A stretch of DNA of 44,682 nt from Reticulitermes lucifugus (Eukaryota; Arthropoda; Insecta; Blattodea; Rhinotermitidae): NCBI GenBank assembly GCA_026260175.1, contig JAKCWW010000473.1, forward strand, positions 22,252 to 66,933, read 5' to 3'. Position numbers and translations under genes: made by a program. This document shows, one piece after another, positions 21,570 through 33,112 of this stretch. Position 1 is the first letter of the stretch. Every line of letters starts with the position of its first letter. Under the pieces are notes generated by a model. It had not been told where the DNA came from. It searched no databases and was given only the letters and a program-made list of their open reading frames with translations.

Positions 21570-22650
21570 TTAGGTGTAACTGAAGCCCTGAAATTCCGAA
21601 TAATGAGGGTAATTATCCTTCCAGTCGCACGCAATCTACCTTATTTGGACCACTTTTTTCTATTTGACTCTTTATAATGAAGAAAATGCATTCCTTCGAA
21701 AAGTTGCAAGCCACCGTCACATCCCAAAAGACCGGAATCCTTTCTGATACTTCTTGATGCAGTTTGGACTTAAAATACAGATCGAGTACTTAAAAATTTG
21801 CATTGTCTTTATTTATATTATGTACTTTATTATAAACAAGAGACTTTTATTGTTCTGCCTTTTATTTGGACAGTAAATATGGAGTTGAGCGTAATAATGG
21901 ATAATCTTTCAGCGTCAATGATAAAAATATAAAAAAATAAATGTCCAATTCAGTTTTTTCCCCCAAGCGTCCGAACTGAGTTGTGTGGTCGGTCCATAAT
22001 GGAGAGTAGGAGAGCAGTCTAGCAGGGGGAGTTGTAATGCTTCCAGACAGTCTCTGACATAAGGGCGAGAGGGAGGCGTCAAGAAATTCGTGTGGTGACG
22101 ACTACAACCACAATTTCACATCTAACGCTACGTACGTTGATAAAAACATAAGACTGGCGAAACCCGCACTTAGGATATTTAGCTGTTGAATGGTCTGTCT
22201 GTACCTGTGCAGAATTCAGAAAAGGAAAGTAAATTTTGGAAAAAATGAGATTAAAACTGCTTCGAGGTGTGTGGCTATTTGCCCCTCGATAAAATTAAAG
22301 TTGAAATGCCTGCTACAAAATCTTATATTAAATTAAACAATATCCTATTCGTGTCTGCGAGACTGTAGAGGAGTCTGAGTGACTGTGGGCAGAACCGAAA
22401 AGTAAAGAGGCATGGATAGGCTTATTACACTAAAACGTTAAAGTAGGATGAGCTGCTAGGCCTGTGGCACTGTGAGATACTTAGGCAGTAATACACAAAA
22501 AGCGATTCAGAAAAAAACATTATACTCGTAGTGTTCGACACTGTATGTTCGGAGCCATAACTAAATAACGAATATAGAATAGTTATTTTTATGTAGTTTC
22601 TTCCATTTCTTACGTACCATATTTCCTTAACAACTTTTGTTCAAATATTT
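21570..22650. other. No recognisable feature
   Basis: Nothing recognised. Confidence 0.5.
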
Positions 22651-22654
22651 GCGC

Positions 22655-22835
22655 CTGTACTACGGCTCAGGTGGTTAATCGCTGGCCTCTTACCACGCAA
22701 GACCGGGTTCAATCTCAGGCCAGTCCACGTGGGACCTATGTTGGAAATAGTAGCATTGGGACCGGTTTTTCTACGGGTTCTTCGGTTTTTCCTGACACGA
22801 TCTTTCCACCAATGCTCAGTATTCATATTTTATTT
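22655..22835 (+). repeat. SINE-B, near full length
   Basis: Head GGCTCAGGTGGTTAATCGCT (A-box region) and B box GGTTCAATCTC at 22706-22716. Body CCAGTCCACGTGGGACC and GCATTGGGACCGGTTTTTC, then GGTTCTTCGGTTTTTCCTGA and CCACCAATGCTCAGTATTCAT. A TTTATTTATTT tail follows at about 22829-22839. It is collinear with 13205-13372. Confidence 0.8.
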
Positions 22836-22844
22836 ATTTGAAAT

Positions 22845-23244
22845 CAATGCTCTATAATTTTAACAACTGACAAGCTCGTTAAACAAAATACAACAGATGC
22901 TGTATAATTTTAATAATTCACAACTTCTTTACTCAAAACAAAAATGATGCTACATAATCTTAACACCTGAAAACCTCTTTTACACAAAACACGACCGATA
23001 CTATACAATCTTAACACCTGAAAACCTCTTTTAAACAAAACACGACCGATACTATATAATATTAACACCTGAAAACCTCTTTTAAACAAAACACGACCGA
23101 TAATATATAATCTTAACACCTGAAAACCTCTTTTAAACAAAACACGACCGATACTATATAATCTTAACACCTGAAAACCTCTTTTAAACAAAACACGACC
23201 GATACTATATAATCTTAACACCTGAAAACCTCGTTAAAAAAACA
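22845..23244. repeat. 51-bp minisatellite
   Basis: Five near-identical 51-bp units run from 22965 to 23219 (starts 22965, 23016, 23067, 23118, 23169), each beginning ACCTGAAAACCTCTTTTA and holding ACAAAACACGACCGATACTA. A partial sixth unit starts at 23220. Two or more diverged units precede them (about 22861-22964), with ACAACTGACAAGCTCGTTAA and TGCTGTATAATTTTAAT. Because 51 is a multiple of three and the unit lacks stops in one minus frame, a repetitive 103-codon open frame results, which is not a gene. Confidence 0.95.
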
Positions 23245-23249
23245 CTCAT

Positions 23250-23805
23250 CCCTAAACACTTGCCGTTTTTGTCCGTATTGCAGAGTAAGGAATCACGTTT
23301 CAGTAATACAAAGACGCAATGTTTGACACGCGACAATATTTTAGAAGTATTTGCTCTCCCTACATAAGAAGAAGAATGAACAAACTTCGTTAGGCAGTAC
23401 CGTATCCGAACTTGCTTTCTTCAATTCAGTGTTCACCCCTCATCTGCCACTATCCTAAAAAAATTGTCCCTCATCTCTAGAGACTCGTGCTCATGGTTTG
23501 ACCTCAGGATGACACGCGGGGTCATTTATCATTGGTGACGGGCTGGGCTGTGGTATCATGACTTGTGGAGGGGTGTTTCGCTGCCTCTTGCGCCGAGACG
23601 AACTTCTCCGAAACACAGCTGCGTAATGTATACTCATATGAAGAGTAGTCACATGGGTCCTTCGCTTGCTAGCTACCTTACACAACTCCAAGGTAACTTC
23701 AGCTTCAGTTTGGCATTTTGACTGTGAATGGAAGGCCGCACGACGTCTGTACCACTGGGCACCTTTAGTTAATATAGTAAAAATTAAAACTCTCTCTGTG
23801 CACAC
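23250..23805. other. No gene supported
   Basis: A 104-codon minus frame (23491-23805) is rich in Arg and Ser with a run RRSSSRRKRQR. It has no recognisable domain. I keep it as an unsupported candidate exon only. Confidence 0.35.
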
Positions 23806-23812
23806 CGTGAAG

Positions 23813-24040
23813 GCTTATGGGGGAGTGGAGGTTTAGCTCCATACATTCTTAACTTCGGCACTAGAGAAACAGCCCTGGTACGTGTTCAATAAGAGGTTGT
23901 TTTGACCCCTCACAGCCTGTCTGGACACTTTGGATAAAAGAAAATCTTCTTGCTCTTGTCGGGAATCGAACCAGGTTTTCTCCACCTTTCAGTCCCTAAT
24001 TTAGTCACTACACTGAATGAATTATCGCGGTTCACCCCGA
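23813..24040 (-). repeat. SINE-H: SINE-E tail with a different tRNA head
   Basis: On the minus strand the B box is GGTTCGATTCC (23962-23972), matching the consensus. The head upstream, GTGAACCGCGATAATTCATT, is unlike the GATAGCGCAG head of SINE-E. The tail is the SINE-E tail: TCTCTAGTGCCGAAGTTAAG, AATGTATGGAGC, CCTCCACTCCCCCATA. This pairing of one tail with two heads indicates module exchange. Confidence 0.65.
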
Positions 24041-24044
24041 CAGT

Positions 24045-25615
24045 TAGTTCCATAGTTAACCATTGAAAGCCCGGTGTTTCCTTAATGTACCACTAAAGTT
24101 ATTTTTGGAAGTTATTTTTACTGCCCTTTTTACGTGATTTACTGTAATCCTGAAACCGTGACAAAATCTTCCGTTTATAGTTCCTTTAACACAAGCCTGA
24201 TCTTAAACCCGGTTCTTCAAGACAGTAGGTCTGGGCGCTAGCTACGTTAGCAGTACCCTTACACAAATTTTCTCTGGTTGTCAGATCCGATTTGGGAGTC
24301 ATTCGTTGCGCACATGGGTCTGAAGGTTGGAATAAAGAGTGCAGGCGGTTAAGAAAGTCTCGTGATGAACAAAGTGAGAGCCAAGCATATCCCGCCAACA
24401 CAATTTATGAGTTTAATCCCCTGGGGGAATTTTTCTCTGCTGCTGACACCGAGTTGGGAGTGAGCGTCTGTAGGGAATTCCACATCCTCGCATTAACACG
24501 AATCGATCAAGGTGCCTCGGACAGGCGAGATGATGGATCAGCCATTTATAATTGATCCAACACCTCCCGTAACCTCCCAACTTTGAGTAACCACTCCATT
24601 GTTGTTCTCACACCAAGACGAAGCAAGGAAGCAAGTGGCACCACAGCACAGCCAGGCTTACCACAACAGTTAATCTTCTTACCAAACCACCTTTTAACAT
24701 ATCAGTAGTTTAAAAATGAATATTTAATAGCCAAATCGCATAAGTTTCTCTTTACGTTGCTGCATTTCTTCGAGATTAACTACTTTAGAGAGAAGAGTTT
24801 GTATTTAATTTCTAAAATGCTGAGGTTAAATGTAAAACATGTTGTCACTATACAAAGTCTTATAAGATTACACCGCTTTAATGCCACGTAAGCGAAGGTT
24901 GATATAAAATTTTAAATAGATCACGACCTCTATGTGCCTTAAATTGCAGATCTTTTGAGTAACAAGTCCTAAATTCACATAATTTAAAGACATATATATA
25001 CATACATACACACACCTATATGTCTTTTTACAGTGAGTTCAGTATATAATAGTGTCAAAATATTTGTCCCATCTTTATTGTGCTCTTAAATCTGGTACCG
25101 CTTTCAAAACCGTATTTCATTCATTTCCTTTTTCTCTCCATATTCTGCACTTTATAGGTATACAATTTCTTTCCCTCTTTACAGAAGGGCTGTCGTGTTC
25201 CGATGATGGTGAAAGGTAAACCGGCAGTAGCATTGCTTTTGGTAAATGTATGCTTAGATGGAAGCCAAAGTTTAGACGGAGTGTTTCTATGTACGTTCGA
25301 AACTCCCCAGGTGAGAGCCTGGGTAGTCCTAGTAAACACTAAAAATTTAATCCAAACATTTAAACTAACAAGATAATCAGGTGACTTTTAATAGTATCTT
25401 ATGAATGCTATGTAATTAATAGAATACCTGGAATTATGAGATCTCTGTAATTATACACTAATGCCTAATATATAAATGTTAGATTTATGGATTGCATAAA
25501 ATTTATTTAATTAAATCCTAAAGCTGGAGGCATATTTATATTTTATTGTCAGAAGAGATAAAGAGAGAATTGTGTTATATAGCAAAGCTGTCATTTGCTA
25601 AGGTTATAGAACGTT
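24045..25615. other. No gene supported
   Basis: Two overlapping short frames (24186-24401 minus, 24292-24555 plus) occupy a moderately GC-rich stretch without recognisable domains. A tetranucleotide/dinucleotide patch ATATATATACATACATACAC lies at about 24992-25012. Nothing else recognised. Confidence 0.4.
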
Positions 25616-25618
25616 TGT

Positions 25619-25745
25619 GGTAGATGAATGAAATATCAGTATGCAGCACTGGTGTAATAATACTGACAAGGAAAAACCGAAATACTCGGAAATCCTCCAT
25701 CTCAGTGCCACTTTGTCTACACAAATCTCTGGGACGGCGCCTGCA
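25619..25745 (-). repeat. SINE-B, truncated copy
   Basis: The string GATGAATGAA, then GGAAAAACCGAAATACTCGG, AAATCCTCC, CTCAGTGCCACTTTGT and CACAAATCTC, is the reverse of the SINE-B tail and body. The tRNA head is not recognisable. It is collinear with 40046-40170. Confidence 0.65.
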
Positions 25746-25749
25746 TCTC

Positions 25750-27480
25750 CACTGTGAGAAGCCAACTTTAGCTAAGAACCCAATAAATTTTTGCATTTGT
25801 AAAGCTATGAAGTTATGCGGTATTAAATAAATACTTCATGGTCACTGTTCTCGAGAAGCACTTGTGTAAATTTATCTCACTCAGCTTGTTATGGCCAGTA
25901 GAATGGCTGCAGTTACACTAGTATATGCTTAGTATAGAGGGTGTAACACTCCTGTTGCCTTAACTTAGGGCAATTGATTACAAGAAGTTTAAGTATTGAT
26001 GCAGTCTGCAGCTTCCACTTTAGAGACCCACAGACATTTCTGTCTGCAGTCTTGCCGTAACCTACGCCCTTCTTATTTGCAAATGACGAGGCAGTGCTCC
26101 AATTTCCACTTCTCAATTCCACCGACTCTCGACTCTTGTTTTATTGACTGGAGCGGTAGGGTAGCTTTAATTCATTTCACCTACAAACACATTTTCTCTC
26201 GCTGTTTGTTTAACGTTTCAATTTATCTGAAGTGTAACCATTCTCCCCCACCCCCTTTAAACCAACCCCCCTTCATTTATGATACTATGGACCTGTTATG
26301 TACCCCACCCAATCTTATCATGGTAACAATCCCCAGGCGGGACCCATTGTCGAGGGCACGCACACCACCACAATTCAGGTTTAAAAATTGTATGAAGTAC
26401 TGCGTGTCGACATGTGAACATTTCAAAGAGAGACCATTTTACCAGTCCAAATCAAGTTTTTTTCGTTTCATGTCTAAATAGTGGTATATCCTCTCCTCTA
26501 TACACTTTTAAATGAATGTGATTTTTGAAGCATTGTATCGAAATATAGAGATAGATATACGAAACCCTATGATTCACGCACGCATTGTCAAATACTCGCC
26601 ATTGAAATTGCATGTGAAACAAAACGTTTGTAATGGAGCTTTCTAAATTGTAACAGGGTGTGCAACAAACGACATCCACGCATGATTGTCAAACCTAAAC
26701 ATACATGTGATATCCTTAAGGATGCACAGGTCTTACTCTGTGTTAGATTTGTGTTATCTTCGTTTACATCATTATAGCACAATGTAATAGTAATAAAGTT
26801 AATTACATGTTTCAGTCATTTGAACGTATTCAGAAAAACATATTTTACAAAAATGGATTCCAGTGAAGGTCATTACAATATTCTGGGTTTTTAGCGCCGG
26901 TATGATTTTTTTGCAAGGTTGTGCACATGGTCTAGATTGTGCCACATTCTCTAAATTGGGCACATTACATATTTGAAAATTGAAAATATTTGTCGTAGGT
27001 AAATGCTGGACAAGGTAGTAATATAATTGTTGTTTAACTAAAATTATGATGTTTTGCAGAAATTTTGATTTAATAAATTATGAAGTATAAAAAAATAATT
27101 GTGTGAAAATCTCAAGGTGGTGAATGCACTCAGCACCTTGCTGCCGGCGCTTGTGTTCAGGTTCCTTATTTTATCTGCAAACTTCCTTTTGTCACTTCAC
27201 TTGGAACTTTTCTTTTCTTGATGAAAGCTCTTTGTGATATTCAGACCTCACGTCTTTTCCCGGAAACTTCGACAGTTTTACTGAAAATAAATAACAGTGT
27301 GGGATTTTTATTCATCAGTTTATTTTATTACCCGATTATCTGTTCCGGTAACTCCATACAGGCTACCTAGTTTGGTACAGCAGATATTCCCACAACCAGT
27401 GACCAATTTGTCCCCCTCAGCTTTGTCCTCAAGGGCTAATTTTAAGACGACTACCGACGAAGATACAGAGGTGCCATCTA
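25750..27480. other. No gene supported
   Basis: The 161-codon plus frame (25996-26481) has no recognisable domain and its middle is proline-rich because of a C-rich stretch (about 26241-26270). No repeat was recognised. The second half is AT-rich. Confidence 0.4.
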
Positions 27481-27492
27481 TAAACCCGTCCG

Positions 27493-27598
27493 TGACGTCA
27501 GCCTCTCTCTAGCAAGTGTCTCCATGGAAACGCACAGCCAAGTTGTGTCCCAGTCTCTCCGTCGCCGTAGTGATTCATTACTTTCCATGTGGACCAAT
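27493..27598 (+). promoter_or_regulatory. Promoter-like motif cluster (CRE, X-box, CCAAT)
   Basis: TGACGTCA, the full palindromic cAMP-response element, is at 27493-27500. GTCTCCATGGAAAC at 27518-27531 fits the RFX-type X-box consensus RYYNYYATRRNRAC at every position. CCAAT is at 27594-27598. The three lie within about 110 bases in sequence slightly richer in CpG than its surroundings. Individually such matches arise by chance, and no transcript start or coding exon is visible downstream. Confidence 0.3.
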
Positions 27599-27609
27599 CA
27601 TCCCCACTA

Positions 27610-28025
27610 CTTACTTGCGCCCAGGTGCGAAAGCAACGTAATCTTCATTAGTCTTGCATCATCTCACTCACCTCTAATTGCCTACCCTTCTGTATTCAGT
27701 TCCTCCACAAACTTTAGCCATTACAAACTGCAAATATGGCCCTTCTTGTCGTTCCAGAAATTTACTTTCTTCTTGTCATTGCAAAAGCAGGAACATTTTT
27801 ACCCGAAATTGGGATTTTTTTAAACGTTCTACATTAATTATTATTTATTGTTTACTTTCATTTCAGCCATATAAAACAGACTCACCCAGAGCTTTGGCTG
27901 TAATTTTGTTTTTCGTTTAGACGCAAGCTCTAAAACCGACCATAAGCGTACTATTTTGGTGGAAGACCTTTAGTAAAATTAAGATGTGGAAACAAAAATT
28001 GACCTGAATTGGAAAGTGCATATGT
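27610..28025. other. No recognisable feature
   Basis: Short overlapping frames only (27524-27823, 27678-27920), without domains. Confidence 0.45.
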
Positions 28026-28027
28026 AA

Positions 28028-28028
<1 letters not shown>

Positions 28029-28071
<43 letters not shown>
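28029..28071. repeat. (ATT)n microsatellite
   Basis: About 14 uninterrupted ATT units. Confidence 0.97.
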
Positions 28072-28072
<1 letters not shown>

Positions 28073-28074
28073 TT

Positions 28075-28885
28075 GGAACATCTCATTCATAGAATGGCGG
28101 TGACTGTTTGGACGCCATTGGTATAATTATTTTCGTCATTGTGTCCAGACAGACATTATTACAACGCCGTAAGCCTCCTATCCAAAAGACAGCGGTAAAT
28201 GTTTTCCTGGAGGAAAGGTACTTGGAGTCTTAGTGTTACCATTTTTCTCCGCCCAAGGAACGGGATTAACACTGGATGGATCTATACCTGCTATCGACGA
28301 TGTACTTTTTAAGTGTGTTATTTTAACGACGCTGTCAGTCGCTAATATTATGTATTTTCTGTTGTACTTGTTGTTTCTCTTTGTGTTACGTTTGTTGTTA
28401 TTATCGGTTCTTCTGGGACCTTAATGCCTCTTCTCGAATATAAATTTCACTTTTATTTTCTCAGTAGTATTATCCAACATTATAGAAGCAAGCAAAACCT
28501 GTTCTTGTTCACAACGAAAGTCAAATACAAAGCGTTCTCCATTATTAACAATTCTTTCCAGCTTGTTTCAATTTACACTGTTACGCAATACGTACTTAAA
28601 ATAACGCATTCTTGCCAGCATGGTTTCACTGCAGCTACTACGAGGAATTTGGCAAAGAATCTTGAGTGTGGCTCCAAGCGTCAAGTTGATTCTTTTAACC
28701 TTACTCTCGTGCTTCTTCAGAAATTCAGTGTTTTGGGATTATCTGTTGTTTGTACGAACTGGTATCGCATTACTTAACCAAAATGTTTATGTCCATATTT
28801 CTAATCTTTTTATCGTTTTTTGCAGTTCTCTTTGTTGTTTCACAATGTCTGTTACGGGGCCCCCGCTTCTTAATCTATTTATATA
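28075..28885. other. No gene supported
   Basis: Overlapping frames of up to 117 codons (28424-28777) are hydrophobic because of T-rich sequence. No domain is recognised. Confidence 0.4.
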
Positions 28886-28887
28886 TC

Positions 28888-29095
28888 GATGAGATCTGCG
28901 CTCTTCTGGGATATTACGTGGGCTTGAGTGGTAGTTCTGTACCGACGTTTCGGGACGACTTATCGGTCCCATCTTCAAGGGTCAAGAAGTCAAATTCTTG
29001 AACCTTGAAGGTGGGACCAATAGATCGTCCCGAAACGTCGGTACAGAACTACCACTCAGCGCTGCGTAATATCCCAGAGGAGCGCAGATCTCATC
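28888..29095. repeat. Fold-back element, copy 2
   Basis: Arms of about 90-95 bases pair with few mismatches around a spacer of about 20 bases. They share GATGAGATCTGCGCTC, CTGGGATATTACG, GAGTGGTAGTTCTGTACCGA, CGTTTCGGGACGA and GGTCCCA.CTTCAAGG. The hammerhead-like module is on the minus strand in the left arm (GTTTC 28947-28951; stem GGGAC 28952-28956 with GTCCC 28966-28970; TCTTCA 28972-28977). On the plus strand in the right arm it comprises TGAAGG 29006-29011, stem GGGAC 29013-29017 with GTCCC 29027-29031, and GAAAC 29032-29036. The flank AGGCTTCTTCCGCGATGTAG (minus strand, 29092-29111) matches the left flank of copy 1, so the element is larger than its paired arms. Confidence 0.85.
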
Positions 29096-29111
29096 TACAT
29101 CGCGGAAGAAG

Positions 29112-29630
29112 CCTGAAACCACGCATATTCGTGTACCATTCATGCAGCGTAATTAACTACTTTATACGGGATTAAAAACTGATACATTCCTAACGCAAGG
29201 TATTCCTTTACCAAATGAGTTGTTCTACTGAGTAGCAAGAACATGTCAGCTAATGAAAATAGACACGCGGCCTCCCTAGTGAGAGGGATCAGCCCCAGCT
29301 TCCGCCTGTGTGATTGTTCGTTCTTCCGACAGGTGTCGACACGCTTCAGTCACGTGGATTTTGTAGAACCGATCTACATTTCCTGTCACTCCGGTCATGT
29401 GAACATTCTTTGATAAATCTATTATCCTCCTATCGCCGGGGAGATATTTCAGAATAGGACTACAGGCGGTCTGCATTTTCACGACACACTGCCTTGATGG
29501 ATACCTCTTTGTAAATCGGACGTTATTTGCCCGTAGGTTTAAAAGGATGTGCCGCATCGTAAACGTGAGTTAAATTCCTGACCACGAGACAAAGCAGAAT
29601 ACACAGAAAGCAATAAATGTGGAGTTTAAA
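29112..29630. other. No gene supported
   Basis: A 93-codon minus frame (29276-29557) has no recognisable domain. Confidence 0.4.
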
Positions 29631-29633
29631 AAA

Positions 29634-29637
<4 letters not shown>

Positions 29638-29689
<52 letters not shown>
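29638..29689. repeat. (CA)n microsatellite
   Basis: About 26 uninterrupted CA units. Confidence 0.97.
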
Positions 29690-29694
<5 letters not shown>

Positions 29695-31155
29695 CAACGT
29701 ACATGAGGTGATTCGTTGTAAGATGCATCATTTAAGGTTTTTGAAGCAAATAACTATAATACAGATTGGATTATAAGTGCCAAAATTTTATAGGGTATTC
29801 TTCAATCATTTTCATACGCAGGTAGTTAACTGATAGTTTTTAAGTGTTTAAACAGTTAAAACGTGATTGTAATAAAATAGTGCACAACTGGCCTTTCCCC
29901 CGATTGTGTGGGGAAGACGCCACATGGTGTAACGGTAAAAGATGCCACTAGTTGCGAAGGCACTTATGTATATATCCTACCTGCGTATGCTTGTGCTTGG
30001 TTGACGAGTAATGCGAAGAGGACTTTAACGTATAACTAAAACTATTATTTTATAATATCTAGGTTTGAGATACTCTTTTGACAAGATAGATGAGCCTGAC
30101 AAGATCAGAATGGGAATTACGTAAGCTGATATAAAACTTCAGAGTTTACTGCTGATAATAAGCAAGATGTATTAGAAACGAAGAAATTGAATCTTATTTA
30201 CAAATGACGAGCAATATGCATGACAAATTCTTAATGAGGGCAGAAATTTCAAAGCACCATAGCGTGTGTAGAAGTGAGAAGAGTGCAACGCCGTTTCCAA
30301 CAAGGAAGTGTACAGGACCTTGTTCTTACGAGTAAATTACTGCAGCCTCGTACCAGCCGACAGGTCATGTTTCTGGGAAATATTTCCTTTACCTACTCAT
30401 ATGCTTTCAGTTTGTTAACTTTCCTCAGTGATACATATTTTACGGTCCCGTCTTTGTTTCTTTACTTATCTGTGCATAAGCAATTGTACCAGCTGCTTCC
30501 TGTTACGCTATTGTTTGTGTTTTATTTATTAGTTATACCTACTGACGCTTTGTAAACATAGGGATATTGTTTGTGACATTTTTAACCTTTTTGGGTAGCT
30601 AAATGTCGGAAGTGTCCTACTATATGTATTTTGTATTTGAATGTCTCTCTTGATCCTGTAGTTACCGTTATATTTTCCCACACAGAATCCGTTGATAACC
30701 TCGCCAAATGACCTCCTCGCTTTTCCAGCCTGCGGCAGTACACTACATACATTCGCAGTGTACTGGCCTATGTACTTCTTTCTGCTTTACCACTTCATGC
30801 TATTCTTAAACCTCTTGAACAAAGAGTGACGACACATGTTTATGACTTCGCATGCATCACTGGTGATGATGATCATCATTTATTGCAGATGCCGAATAGC
30901 TATAATTTTGTATTTTGTAAAACATTTCCCATTTCCAATATAGCTTCAAAAAAAACAGTAGATCCGAAGACGTTCCAAATTTCGCTTTAAATGTATTTTT
31001 TGTACAATAATTCTACAGGTCAAATGGTATAAAATTTAAATTCCTCCTCGAATGCTCTGTACTAATGTCGTGGCATGAATTATTTTTCTTACATTATGTT
31101 GAATGGAATTAGACAATCCAATGAGACAACTTTGAAACTATCATTCTAAAATTTG
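29695..31155. other. No gene supported; weak tRNA-like string
   Basis: CACATGGTGTAACGGTAAAA followed by GATGCCACTAGTTGCGAAGG at about 29920-29960 resembles the 5' half of a tRNA-like SINE head, but no B box follows. A 14-base palindrome ATGATGATCATCAT is at about 30866-30879. A 93-codon plus frame (30274-30555) has no recognisable domain. Confidence 0.35.
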
Positions 31156-31161
31156 AAGAAA

Positions 31162-31192
<31 letters not shown>
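31162..31192. repeat. (ATT)n microsatellite
   Basis: About ten ATT units. Confidence 0.95.
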
Positions 31193-31195
<3 letters not shown>

Positions 31196-31199
31196 TATA

Positions 31200-33112
31200 T
31201 ATGGACATTTAACATAGTATTTCGTTTCAAATAGAATCGTATACGTTACTGCAATTCAGCAACCAGCTGTGTCTCTGCATTTGGGCAGAACACAAAAGGA
31301 GGTGTCTGCTCGGTACGGCCCGCTAGACGAAGATACTCTTCACCATTAAGTGACTATGAAGTACAAATACCCTGGATGTCCATTTCGACGTTAAATTGTG
31401 CATGATCGGGACTTACTACCATAAATGTTCATATCAGCTGCTCTGAACATGTTTGCCGGAAGTTGAGAAAGCGAAGCAGGTGAAAGACAGGATAACCTGC
31501 GCAATAATAACACGTGATGACCCTGCACTGACCTCATCACGGCTCACTGTGGCACGTGGACAAAAACAAGACTGTCGTAGCGTGACCAAATGACAATACT
31601 TGCCAAGCCATACATGAAGCTGACATGCGTGTGTCAATGGTGGCTGTTGAATTGGTCTCGTAATCTGTGTGTGCGTGTGCATTGTTCATTCGACTTACTT
31701 AGCTGTTCCATTTGTTGGTTCAAATCCTGCTTATGTTAGAGCCGTGTAAAGTGAAATTCGCGGGCAGTTGTCGGGCGTCAGTGTCGCAATATTCCAGCAC
31801 TAGTTTTGAACTGCATATTTTATGGCGACACTTACTGGATTCATAACTTCAAAGTTAATTATATTTGACTTTCTTCTATTCTGACATACAAAGACATTAA
31901 AATAGCAAGTCAGTCTTGAGATTCTCTAAAATTGTCCTTTTTGGAATGCTGTCTGTGTTTATTACATCAGCATCTGCCTGTGTACTCTCTACTGGTTTCC
32001 TGTACAAAGTGATTCAAAAGATAACATTCTTTCAGAACACAACGAAATCAATATCTTATCATTAGGCCAAAGGTTACAAATGTATGGCAACAGACGCAGA
32101 GAAGACCTTCGAAGAAAGAGATAAGGGTAAAAAATGCTTTCAGATCCATGACAATTAGCGTGGCAGTTTTGGAATTAACTACCTCCAAACGTTATGATAG
32201 ATTACAGTTTCTTACTCGAAAAGCTTCTCATTTCAACAGGCGATAATGAGCTGTGTGTGTGTGGACACCCGAGAGGTTTTAGGTCCTCCAAGTAAATTCC
32301 GAATAAACACTTTAAGGCACAGTAGTCGTTATATTTACATATCCTACACACGCTGATTTAACAGTACAAAGCTCAGAATTTTGCTTGTTTCTTGTGGTTC
32401 TCATAATAGGGTTTTCTTTCCATAACAGCGTTAACATGCTGCTCTATATAATTTGGACTTTTTCATTTCTGTGGGGAAGAAATAAAGTTTTTGAATATCG
32501 CATACATGAATTTCAGGCTCTAAAAGTTCAATACATGAAAGTAGGCCACGGTTACTTTCTGTTCTTTACAAACTCCGTTAAGTGGCTATTCATGTCATTC
32601 GGATCTGACTTTACGACTTAGTATCTTAGACATAATATATTGCCAGACAAGAACCTGGGTTACAAAATTTTTATATTAATTGGGGAGAGGTATAACAAAA
32701 GTTTTTAGAAGTTAGAAATTATTGTTAAAAATGACCTATCCCAATTTAGAAATTATTCTTAGTCATAAGAAACAAGACGGAGGATGTTTTATTGATGAGG
32801 TAAAATGAAGTAAATCAGTACTGGATAAGTGTCATAACACGTAGGTTCCTGCAAATGCTTCAGAGTAAATGAGAAGGCTGGTAGGAGCTATAAATCCACT
32901 ATCATGCAACTACGAGTATTTGCCCGTTTTTATGCACAATTTTCATTACTGGGATCTAGAAAATCCTACTCTCAGAAATAAAATCATGTATTCGCTTCGG
33001 TTCCATTCTGTGACTTTTAAGAAACGAAAAATTTGCTATACATTTTGTTTACGTAAGCCCACACTTATACTCTGTATTTAAAACTCTACAAAATTTCTCA
33101 TTTCTCTTTCCA
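31200..33112. other. No gene; isolated B-box match at 31717
   Basis: GGTTCAAATCC at 31717-31727 matches the RNA polymerase III B-box consensus exactly, but the preceding 50 bases contain only a weak A-box candidate (CTTAGCTGTTCC). It may be a relic tRNA-derived SINE. A 78-codon frame (32385-32621) is AT-rich and without domain. Confidence 0.35.

Noticed and set aside
22910-23221. 103-codon repetitive minus frame, or a possible CRISPR array
   Set aside because: The 51-bp units are head-to-tail without unique spacers, so this is a minisatellite; the frame is a by-product of a period divisible by three.
23491-23805. 104-codon Arg/Ser-rich minus frame as a coding exon
   Set aside because: No recognisable domain and no visible splice partners; basic runs alone are weak evidence.
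25996-26481. 161-codon plus-strand open frame
   Set aside because: No recognisable domain; proline-rich part comes from a C-rich stretch. Length is unremarkable for a long window.
29920-29960. tRNA-like 5' half
   Set aside because: A-box-like string only; the B box is absent and no tail is recognised.
31717-31727. Perfect B-box string as a tRNA or SINE
   Set aside because: No convincing A box at the correct distance and no known SINE tail; an 11-base match can arise by chance.
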